A stretch of DNA of 44,570 bases from a virus: IMG/VR virus record IMGVR_UViG_3300031654_000007, positions 1 to 44,570 of that record, one strand, 5' to 3'. Of this stretch, positions 1 through 6,757 are shown in pieces. How positions within the stretch are numbered: position 1 is the stretch's first letter; each line of letters opens with the position of its first letter. A model generated the notes under the pieces. It saw nothing but the letters and a program-made list of their open reading frames with translations. It was not told the origin of the DNA and ran no database searches. Made by a program: the position numbers and the translations under genes.

Positions 1-32
1 TAGTAACATGTGTTCTTATTATCTGGATAGGT

Positions 33-248
33 ATGAAATTTATAGTAAATCCATATTTAAGGAAGAACGAAATTAAATTAGAAAGTCTTATTAAGAAAAG
101 GGATGAGTTAATTGTTAAGAAGTTAGAATTAGAGTCTAAAAAAGAAGAAGCTGATATAACTATTATATTGTTACAAATAGAAGAAGAAATTAAATTATGT
201 GATAAAGAGATAGCTGAAACAGAAAGAAAAAGGAAGAAGAAAAGATGA
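33..248 (+). CDS. Small charged coiled-coil protein
   Basis: A 71-residue protein, almost entirely Lys/Glu/Leu/Ile, with a heptad-like pattern from about residue 15 to 65, so a long helix or coiled coil is expected. No family is recognised. Its TGA stop overlaps the ATG of the next gene (ATGA), so the two are probably translationally coupled and form one operon. There is no strong ribosome binding site before the ATG, and the gene may be read from an upstream operon outside the window. Function unknown. Confidence 0.6.
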   Translation: MKFIVNPYLRKNEIKLESLIKKRDELIVKKLELESKKEEADITIILLQIEEEIKLCDKEIAETERKRKKKR

Positions 249-631
249 GGGTAAAATGCGATTTTGTAACTAACTCTAGTTCTTCAAGTTTTATTGCTTG
301 GGGTATATGGACAGATGAAGACACATTAAAAAAGCAACTGAAGAAGAAGTTTGATATCTATAAAAGAAAACAAAATTGGATAGTTTCTAAAAATGATGAG
401 TTCGAAGCATTCACTGAGTTTATTAATGAATATTTTGACAAAAATAGTTTAGAAACAAAAAGAAGATTTGGCTATAACGATATTCTTATAGGAAAGTTAG
501 TTACTAAGATGAGAGACAACGAAACATTATTAGACTTTAAAATTGGAGTTGTCAACTCATTGAGAGAAAGTGGCCTTGATATTAAACTTGAAGAAATTCA
601 ATTTATAGAAGAATATTGGATAGACAGTTAG
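245..631 (+). CDS. Hypothetical protein with N-terminal DFVTNSSSSSF tag
   Basis: A 128-residue protein beginning M-R-V-K-C-D-F-V-T-N-S-S-S-S-S-F. The same tag opens four other proteins in the window (24777, 25301, 25690 and the broken copy at 26202), at the same distance from the start codon, while the rest of each protein is unrelated by eye. The remainder here is a charged alpha/beta-looking domain without a recognised fold. No signal peptide or membrane segment is visible. It overlaps the preceding coiled-coil gene by 4 bases and is followed by a methyltransferase-like gene. The tag probably marks the protein for a shared modification, processing or targeting step; that is inference. Confidence 0.8.
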   Translation: MRVKCDFVTNSSSSSFIAWGIWTDEDTLKKQLKKKFDIYKRKQNWIVSKNDEFEAFTEFINEYFDKNSLETKRRFGYNDILIGKLVTKMRDNETLLDFKIGVVNSLRESGLDIKLEEIQFIEEYWIDS

Positions 632-643
632 GAGTTTTTAAAA

Positions 644-1243
644 ATGACTACTATACTAAATATAGCAGGTGGAAAGTTAACTCCACCGTGGTTAAGTAAC
701 TATGAAAAATATTTCTTAGTGAATTTAGATCCTATGTACGACCAAATCTTTGTTTTAGAAAAAAGACAGATAGAATATGAATATGAAAAATGGAACTCTT
801 TACCAAAACAAACAGAAGTCCTTTTTTGTAATAATTCATGGGAAAAATTTCTTCCTTCTTGTTTGATAGAATTTGATATTATCATTATTCATAGGTTTTT
901 AGAACACGTTCAGATGACTAATGTTCCATTCTTTATATACTTGCTTTCTACTTGTTTAAAAGTTGGTGGAATGGTTGATGTAGTAGTCCCAAATTATGAA
1001 ACCTTAGCTAAACGAATTCTTAATGAGAATCCTTTTGATGTATATTTTGAAGCACATAATATTTTGACTACAACTGAGCTATTAAACGAACCTTATGATC
1101 CACATGCAAGTATTTGGACTCCAAAAAGAATTAAGTACTTTTTCGAACTGGAAGGAAGGTTTGAAATAGGACTTATTCAAGAGAAATTTGAATTTGAAGG
1201 TAGAGATATTTATATTCATTTTACTGCCAAAAAAGTGAAGTAG
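644..1243 (+). CDS. Class I SAM-dependent methyltransferase-like protein
   Basis: 199 residues. Near the N-terminus ILNIAGGKLTPP looks like a degenerate glycine-rich SAM-binding motif I, followed by an acidic residue after a strand (LVNLDPMYD). FDIIIIHRFLEHV (about residues 78-90) fits the motif IV/V region of class I methyltransferases, and LLSTCLKVGGMVDVVVPN fits the strand after the 'lkpGG' turn. The substrate is unknown; proteins of this type in phages act on small molecules, sugars or nucleic acid. A GGAG precedes the ATG. It lies 12 bases after the tagged gene at 245 and 4 bases before the next ORF, so it is part of the same operon. Confidence 0.6.
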   Translation: MTTILNIAGGKLTPPWLSNYEKYFLVNLDPMYDQIFVLEKRQIEYEYEKWNSLPKQTEVLFCNNSWEKFLPSCLIEFDIIIIHRFLEHVQMTNVPFFIYLLSTCLKVGGMVDVVVPNYETLAKRILNENPFDVYFEAHNILTTTELLNEPYDPHASIWTPKRIKYFFELEGRFEIGLIQEKFEFEGRDIYIHFTAKKVK

Positions 1244-1247
1244 TATT

Positions 1248-1580
1248 ATGACCATTAAATCGTTTAGTGGTTTACTTATTAAAAATAAACCTAATATAAT
1301 TGAAAGTGTACATTATTCTGATGTACTTATTGCTATAAAAGATAATAAAGTTAAAATTATAAAAGATAGGTATGGGATTTATGAGAAGGAGGGTGAAAAT
1401 GATGATGAAAGAATTATAAATATTTGTATCCAGTTACTTACTGGAAGATATTTCAATATTTCTTCTAACGTATTTAAAATTATTTTTGAACGTGACTTAG
1501 AAAAAGCAATTCGAGAAGTTTTAAACTTCCATAACGTGAGGACTTCTAAAAAGAATTTAGGAAGTTTACAAAAGAAATGA
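1248..1580 (+). CDS. Hypothetical protein
   Basis: 110 residues, beta-rich in the first half (repeated short Val/Ile strands such as DVLIAIKDNKVKIIKDR) and helical in the second. No family is recognised. It starts 4 bases after the methyltransferase-like gene without a clear ribosome binding site of its own, so it depends on translation of the upstream gene. The short spacing places it in the operon 33-2501. Confidence 0.55.
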   Translation: MTIKSFSGLLIKNKPNIIESVHYSDVLIAIKDNKVKIIKDRYGIYEKEGENDDERIINICIQLLTGRYFNISSNVFKIIFERDLEKAIREVLNFHNVRTSKKNLGSLQKK

Positions 1581-1595
1581 AAAAGAGGTTAGAGA

Positions 1596-2501
1596 ATGAG
1601 CTTTGAAGAACGAGCACATATCATGGGTTTGAATAATCTTGGGGATGGTTGTTTTTACTATACAGATAGATATGGAGAAGTTATCTATAGAACTTTGGTC
1701 ACAAGGACTGGTTCTCAAACTGACTTTAGCGATGAATTTGAAGTTTTAGACAACTTTGAAGTACCCTATCTTGCTTTGTTTACAAGAAAACAAGGAGACC
1801 AACGTTTTAAGTTAGTTGGAATACTTTCTGATTTATATAAATTTATTGGCAATGATGCACTTAACCAAAAAATTCGAGATCCGATTAATGAAACTGGAAA
1901 TTTGATTTTAACTGAGCAACCAGTATTCTCTTCAAACTTTACACAAATGTATAATATGATTGTTATACAGAATGCTTCTAATGTTCCAAGAGTTGGAGAC
2001 GTTTTTCCAACGATTATAATTAGAAATAGTTATAATGGAACTAAAAGGGCTTTTATTGATTTTGGTATCTCAATGTTAGAAGTAGATAGTTTATCTACTA
2101 GATGGATAGGTTTTGGATTTCGAACGAAATTGGGAAATATATCTCAAGTACATATAGACAGTTCTACAACTTTAGTAAGTACAGCGGTTGGAAACTATGT
2201 CTCTGTTTTTTCACAAAATATATTATTACTTGTTGAAAGTAATTTTAATAATCTACTATCTGAAGATGATGTACTACGAGTTTTAGATCTTGTTGAAGAA
2301 ATTGGTAAAAAGAGAAGAGAAGGCATCTCGTCAATATTAGAAGAACTATCTAGTGATTCGCCTACGAAGTCTAGTTGGAACATGTTTCTCGCAATAACGA
2401 AGTTTAGTAGTCGTGAGAAGAATCTGAATGCTAAAGTTCTATTAGAGAACATTGCTGAACGTGTACTAATCGTTCCAGCCCAAATGATGTCTTTCATATG
2501 A
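1596..2501 (+). CDS. Hypothetical protein, possibly DUF932-like
   Basis: 301 residues with a clear upstream AGAGGTTAGAG. The central part (about residues 100-190, with SSNFTQMYN, GDVFPTIIIRNSYNGTKRA and GFGFRTKLGN) recalls the DUF932 phage/plasmid-like family, in which a conserved 'nSydG' strand is followed by a Gly-rich core, but the match is from memory and weak. The C-terminal 90 residues are helical and rich in Ser/Glu. It is the last gene of the first operon; a strong intrinsic terminator follows 10 bases later. Role unknown. Confidence 0.5.
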   Translation: MSFEERAHIMGLNNLGDGCFYYTDRYGEVIYRTLVTRTGSQTDFSDEFEVLDNFEVPYLALFTRKQGDQRFKLVGILSDLYKFIGNDALNQKIRDPINETGNLILTEQPVFSSNFTQMYNMIVIQNASNVPRVGDVFPTIIIRNSYNGTKRAFIDFGISMLEVDSLSTRWIGFGFRTKLGNISQVHIDSSTTLVSTAVGNYVSVFSQNILLLVESNFNNLLSEDDVLRVLDLVEEIGKKRREGISSILEELSSDSPTKSSWNMFLAITKFSSREKNLNAKVLLENIAERVLIVPAQMMSFI

Positions 2502-2510
2502 CTTTTAAGA

Positions 2511-2543
2511 AAAAGAAGGGAGTGACATTTCCTTCTTTTTTTT
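2511..2543 (+). terminator. Intrinsic terminator after the first operon
   Basis: AAAGAAGG (2512-2519) pairs with CCTTCTTT (2531-2538) around an 11-base loop and runs into a T tract ending at 2543. It lies 10 bases after the stop codon of the gene at 1596 and separates the accessory operon from the hub-like gene. Confidence 0.85.
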
Positions 2544-2585
2544 GTACATTTAGATTTCTTGAAATTCTAACAGTATAACTATTTT

Positions 2586-2600
2586 GAACAAATATAAAAA
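2586..2600 (+). promoter_or_regulatory. GAACAAA-type upstream element (variant)
   Basis: TGAACAAATATAAAA matches the recurring AGAACAAA-n3-WAAA element seen before other first genes of this phage. It ends about 10 bases before the ATG at 2611 and abuts the ribosome binding site, which is close for a promoter; a leader-RNA element is an alternative. Confidence 0.45.
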
Positions 2601-2610
2601 GGAGAAGTTT

Positions 2611-3876
2611 ATGCCTGCAAAAAGATATGTAATTCCAAGTAGAAGTTACGATATTCAGATGACTATTAAAGATTTAGATTTTACAAATGATCTTCTTTCA
2701 GTTAGAATTCTTTCTTCATTAACTACTGCTTATCAAGTTGTTTTATTACGATTACTATCTGATCCCAGTGATTTTATTTTACAAGATATTTTTGGTTCTG
2801 ATCCGATAAAATTAAATGTTAAGTATATTGGTCAACTAGAAGTTCCACCAATGGAGGAAGTTGACCTTGAATTGATGTATCTTAAGTCAGAATCTAAACT
2901 TATTGAAAGAACAGAATCTTCAATCAATGTACAAAAAGAAAGAACTCCAGTTACTATAGTTACTGTTTGTAGAAAACCATTTAAAACTATGAATAGTATT
3001 GTTAATGAAGTTTATATTGGTGTTACTTTGAGACAAATTATAGAAGATTTGGCAAAGAAAATTGGAGTAAGTGTTGAATATGATTCTACAGGTGAAAATA
3101 AAGAAGTGATTGACCAAGTTTGTGTTCCACCAACCACTTTCTATAAAATTATAAAAGAAGGAACACCTACAAGTCGTGATGAGTTTGATGGATTTTTAGA
3201 TACAAATTTTGGTCTGTTTGATGGAGTTCCAGGAGTTTTTTGTCAACATGATAATAAAGTTTATATAAAGAATCTTTCTTCGAAATTTAATAAGAACCAG
3301 ACCTTTACAGTATATCAGCTTAGTTCTTCAGTAAATAACGAAAACATAATTAAAAAAAGTATTGATGGCAAGAATTTTTACACATATACAGAAATAAATA
3401 ATAACTTCTATGGAAATACTAAGTTTGCAACTGTTGCACCAACACTTAGATTTATTGCCAAACCCTCTGATAAGCTATTCTATGTAATTGAACGAGACTT
3501 ACAAAATGTTTGTGCTAATTATGGATTGATATATAAAAATAAAACTATTTCGATAGATCCATATATCTCTAAAGAAAAAAGAATTCGATATTACAATGAA
3601 GACACTGGTTATGAAACTTCGTCAATTCAGTTTAATTCAAGAATTTCAAGAATGATGGCAGATTTAGCAACTGTTAGTATCGATCTAGAAAGAAATTTAC
3701 CAATTCTAAATTTGATGAATGTTGGAGAGACAGTTAAATTTAATACTCAAATAACGGACTACATTGATTTGTCTGGTAAGTATATTTTATGGTCTAGTGA
3801 GTTAAGATTTAATAAGTCTGGAGAATGGCAAGCTACTGCTAGAATTAATTTAGTTAGAACAAACAAAAAAATATAA
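2611..3876 (+). CDS. Probable baseplate hub protein (gp27-like)
   Basis: 421 residues from ATG 2611, chosen because AAAAAGGAG precedes it; a TTG nine codons earlier lacks one. The layout resembles baseplate hub proteins of myophages: an N-terminal beta barrel, then a middle segment with QVCVPPTTFYKII followed by FLDTNFGLFDGVPGVF and the strand DNKVYIKNLS, and a C-terminal beta domain. The 'PP-x-t-x-y-x-i ... LD-x-x-f-G-l-f' pattern is typical of large-phage hubs placed at the centre of the baseplate under the tail tube. The assignment rests on pattern memory. It stands alone between two intergenic regions, just before the terminase. Confidence 0.5.
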   Translation: MPAKRYVIPSRSYDIQMTIKDLDFTNDLLSVRILSSLTTAYQVVLLRLLSDPSDFILQDIFGSDPIKLNVKYIGQLEVPPMEEVDLELMYLKSESKLIERTESSINVQKERTPVTIVTVCRKPFKTMNSIVNEVYIGVTLRQIIEDLAKKIGVSVEYDSTGENKEVIDQVCVPPTTFYKIIKEGTPTSRDEFDGFLDTNFGLFDGVPGVFCQHDNKVYIKNLSSKFNKNQTFTVYQLSSSVNNENIIKKSIDGKNFYTYTEINNNFYGNTKFATVAPTLRFIAKPSDKLFYVIERDLQNVCANYGLIYKNKTISIDPYISKEKRIRYYNEDTGYETSSIQFNSRISRMMADLATVSIDLERNLPILNLMNVGETVKFNTQITDYIDLSGKYILWSSELRFNKSGEWQATARINLVRTNKKI

Positions 3877-3890
3877 CATTTGTACAAAAA

Positions 3891-3930
3891 AGTTTTTCTG
3901 GTCACATATTAGTGACTTATCAGAAAAACT
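3891..3930 (+). other. Compound hairpin after the hub-like gene
   Basis: AGTTTTTCTG (3891-3900) pairs perfectly with CAGAAAAACT (3921-3930); inside, GTCAC (3901-3905) pairs with GTGAC (3912-3916). On the + strand no T tract follows, whereas on the - strand the hairpin is followed by a run of Ts. It lies 15 bases after the stop codon at 3876 and may work as a terminator or RNA 3'-end protector. Confidence 0.6.
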
Positions 3931-4020
3931 CAAACAAAAACCATAATTTTTATAAGGTTTACGAAAACTACCTTTTTTGTCAAACTCTAGAATAACCAAA
4001 AATTCTGCCATTTCGAAGCT

Positions 4021-4055
4021 CCTCTATTAGAGGTTAACTAGATAGTTAAAAAAAA
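4021..4055 (+). other. Two tandem short hairpins
   Basis: CCTCT-ATT-AGAGG (4021-4033) is followed at once by TTAACTA-GA-TAGTTAA (4034-4049) and an A tract. Both arms are perfect. They lie in the 290-base gap between the hub-like and terminase genes. Operator or RNA structure is possible; no function can be assigned. Confidence 0.4.
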
Positions 4056-4080
4056 CAACCTTACCTTTATTCTACTTATT

Positions 4081-4140
4081 TATATATATAGAATTTTCAG
4101 ATAAATAAGAATACGTTTAAATAACAGAACAAAATATAAA
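4081..4140 (+). promoter_or_regulatory. Predicted promoter of the terminase operon
   Basis: TTATATATATAG (4081-4091 with its flank) lies about 35 bases before AGAACAAAATATAAA (4126-4140), which is followed by GGAAAG and the terminase start. The same pair of elements, with similar spacing, occurs on the - strand before the genes at 19254 and 29384. The repeated arrangement suggests a phage-specific promoter; which half is the core is not known. Confidence 0.6.
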
Positions 4141-4167
4141 GGAAAGTCTTTTCGGTTGGAAAGAAAA

Positions 4168-5838
4168 ATGAATATAACAATAGAAAAATCTAAACAGGAC
4201 GCAGAAAGTAAAGTTTCTGAGTATATTAGATGTAAGAATGATTTCAAACATTTTTGTGAGAACTACATATATTTAGAACTCCCTGGTGGTGACGTTCTAA
4301 TGACACCTTACCAGAAACAATTAGAATTAGTCGATCTTATAACTACTAAAAAGTACGTTTTAGTTCTAAAAAGTAGACAAATAGGAATTTCTACTGTAAT
4401 TCAAGCTTATGCGGCTTGGTTAGCTTTGTTCTATGATAATGTAGTGGTTGGAATTATCTCAAAAGATGGAAAAGAGGCTACTGATTTTGCTAGAAACATA
4501 AGAGGGATGATTGAGAAAGTTCCAGATTGGATGAAACCACCAAAAGGGATTGTAGGAAGAGGATTCTCAAAAAGAACAGAACAATCGTTTATTTTGACGA
4601 ACGGAAGTAAAATATATGCTTCACCAGTAGCACCAACTGCACCAGAGAAAACTCTTAGAGGTAAGGCAATAACGCTTCTAGTTATCGATGAAGGGGCATT
4701 TATCAAGTTTATCGATACTGCTTGGACTGCTATAGTTCCAGCGCTTTCTACAAATCAGATGATGGCTAAGAAAAATAACATTCCATTTGGTACTGTAATA
4801 TTATCAACTCCTAATAAGACTCATGGAGTTGGAAGATGGTTTTTTGACAACTACTCAAAAGCAATAACTGGAGAAGAAATATTTTTTCCATTTAAGATAC
4901 ATTGGAAACAAATACCACAATTAGCAAGTGATCCAAATTGGTTTAAAGATCAATGTAGGTTATTTGGTAATGATTTAAGAAAGATCCAGCAAGAATTGGA
5001 ATTAAAGTTCTTATCTACTACTGGATCATTTTTTGATAGTGATACTGTGGAGAAACTTCAAGAAATAGATATAGATCCAATTGAAAAGATAAAAATGTAT
5101 AATGGTGAGATTTGGAAGTTTGTAGAGCCAGATCAAAAAAGATTTTACTTGATAGGAGTAGATACTGCTCCAGAACATGGTATTGATAAATCAGCGATAA
5201 CAGTTTGGGATTATGAAACTTTAGAGCAAGTTTGGGAGTATCAAGGAAAATGTAGGGTTCTAGACTTTGTAAAAATAGTTAAACTTGCTTGTGCTTTATA
5301 TCCTGGATGCTTAGTTATTGAGTCTAATTCTTATGGAAACCAAGTAGTAGAGGAACTAAATGCATCTGAATTTTCTTTGATGTTATATAAAGAAACAAGA
5401 GGTTTAGGAAAGTTAGTTCCAGGTTTATCTACTAATTCCAAAACAAGACCCTTAATGATTGATGCTTTATATTCATATGTTACAGAGTTTCCTAGATCTA
5501 TTAAATCAAAACGACTAGTTTTAGAGTTAATTAGTTTAGTTTCAAAAGCTAGTGGGAGAGTAGAAGCTGATACTGATAGTAATGACGACCTAGTACTCGC
5601 TACTTCTTCTGCTTTCTATGTTCGAAAGTGGGATCCTCCACTAATGATTCAAAGTACTACAAAAGTGCAATTAGGAGACTTAACTCAAGTATTAGACTTT
5701 AATATTAGTGAAACAGAAATTTCAAATCGATCAGTTTTAAGACATGTTAAAGATAATATTGATGAGATGGGAGGATTTGTTGACATTCTTTCTATGTATA
5801 ATCGAGGGAATCTAAATGATATACAACCAAAGAAATAA
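4168..5838 (+). CDS. terL: Terminase large subunit
   Basis: 556 residues from ATG 4168 (GGAAAG upstream; an in-frame TTG at 4156 is less likely). It is the ATP-driven motor and nuclease that packages DNA into the prohead. ATPase domain: Walker A-like KSRQIGIST at about residues 68-76, Walker B LLVIDEGAF with catalytic Glu at about 170-178, coupling motif ILSTPNK at about 211-217. Nuclease domain: acidic residues in IGVDTA (about 330-335), VIESNS (about 384-389) and SNDDLVLA (about 472-479), as in T4 gp17. Full length. The next gene overlaps its last 23 bases, so the two are coupled. No small subunit gene was recognised next to it. Confidence 0.95.
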   Translation: MNITIEKSKQDAESKVSEYIRCKNDFKHFCENYIYLELPGGDVLMTPYQKQLELVDLITTKKYVLVLKSRQIGISTVIQAYAAWLALFYDNVVVGIISKDGKEATDFARNIRGMIEKVPDWMKPPKGIVGRGFSKRTEQSFILTNGSKIYASPVAPTAPEKTLRGKAITLLVIDEGAFIKFIDTAWTAIVPALSTNQMMAKKNNIPFGTVILSTPNKTHGVGRWFFDNYSKAITGEEIFFPFKIHWKQIPQLASDPNWFKDQCRLFGNDLRKIQQELELKFLSTTGSFFDSDTVEKLQEIDIDPIEKIKMYNGEIWKFVEPDQKRFYLIGVDTAPEHGIDKSAITVWDYETLEQVWEYQGKCRVLDFVKIVKLACALYPGCLVIESNSYGNQVVEELNASEFSLMLYKETRGLGKLVPGLSTNSKTRPLMIDALYSYVTEFPRSIKSKRLVLELISLVSKASGRVEADTDSNDDLVLATSSAFYVRKWDPPLMIQSTTKVQLGDLTQVLDFNISETEISNRSVLRHVKDNIDEMGGFVDILSMYNRGNLNDIQPKK

Positions 5839-6736
5839 TTTACAAGTAAACGTAAATGAAGTTTTTGTTGTTCCTATTGGTTTACGAGTAGTTGCTGTAT
5901 TTGATGGAGTTGAACTATTTGGTTCTGATAATTTGAATCGAAGTTTCATTAAAGCTCTTACGAGATCTAGTAGAACTAAACCATCAGTAAACAAAATTCA
6001 GTCACTTGTTAAAAAGAAAGAAATTATTCCGTGTTTTTTATCAAAAACAATATTAGGATTTGTAACAAGAAAATTTTTTACTCCAAGATCACAACGAGCC
6101 ACTGTAGCATTTTTTGAACCTGTAAAAACTAAAAAAGTGTATGTTCTTATAGATAATAATGTAAACTTTTTTGCTCATGTTTCTAACAATTATATAGCTG
6201 CTGTTACTGTTCATGAACTTATGCATATGTCAGCCAGTAGAAAACCTGTTACTTTCTTTAATATATTTAAAGACGACTTAACTTCTTATTATAGAAATTT
6301 ATGGAAAATTATCTTTAGTTTAGATAAGGATAAAATAGATGATTCAAAAATACAGGATGTAGTTTATTTTATATTTAAGAAATTAGAACTAAAAGGAGGC
6401 GAAATTACAAATAGTGATTTATCTAAGTATTTCGATTTACTTAATTCTACCTTTTTTGAAATTACAACTTTAGATGAAGAAAGATTTAATAAACAACTTA
6501 GAGACTATATAGTTACTGTAAAATTATTTCTACGTAACTTTGATATTTTCTACTTAGTAGCAAGGAAGTTCTCAAATATTATAGGCCCTATATATGACAC
6601 TTATAAACAAACTTTTGGTTACAAGAATTTAAATGTTTTCTGTATACAAGAACTGATCTATCCATCTGAAGTAATATGTATATGTTCTGAACATGGACTT
6701 AGATCAAAAGTAACTAAAACGATTAATCAGTTATAA
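5816..6736 (+). CDS. HExxH-motif protein next to terminase, putative metallopeptidase fold
   Basis: 306 residues; ATG 5816 is preceded by GAGGG and overlaps the terminase end by 23 bases. VHELMHMSA (about residues 132-140) is a zinc-metallopeptidase-type HExxH motif inside a helix that follows a strand, as in zincins. No clear third zinc ligand could be fixed. The N-terminal 100 residues are beta-rich and basic; the C-terminal part is helical. No signal peptide. Its place between terminase and tape measure suggests a role in virion assembly, for example proteolytic maturation, or it may be a structural protein that kept the fold. Confidence 0.55.
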   Translation: MIYNQRNNLQVNVNEVFVVPIGLRVVAVFDGVELFGSDNLNRSFIKALTRSSRTKPSVNKIQSLVKKKEIIPCFLSKTILGFVTRKFFTPRSQRATVAFFEPVKTKKVYVLIDNNVNFFAHVSNNYIAAVTVHELMHMSASRKPVTFFNIFKDDLTSYYRNLWKIIFSLDKDKIDDSKIQDVVYFIFKKLELKGGEITNSDLSKYFDLLNSTFFEITTLDEERFNKQLRDYIVTVKLFLRNFDIFYLVARKFSNIIGPIYDTYKQTFGYKNLNVFCIQELIYPSEVICICSEHGLRSKVTKTINQL

Positions 6737-6757
6737 AAGTAAGGAGATAGAAATTAG

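Noticed and set aside
2584-2610. TTG start of the hub-like gene, and similar early TTG/GTG starts at 4156, 9492, 19416, 24759 and 29518
   Set aside because: In each case a later ATG has a well-placed AGGAG-type site, and the earlier codon overlaps or lacks one.
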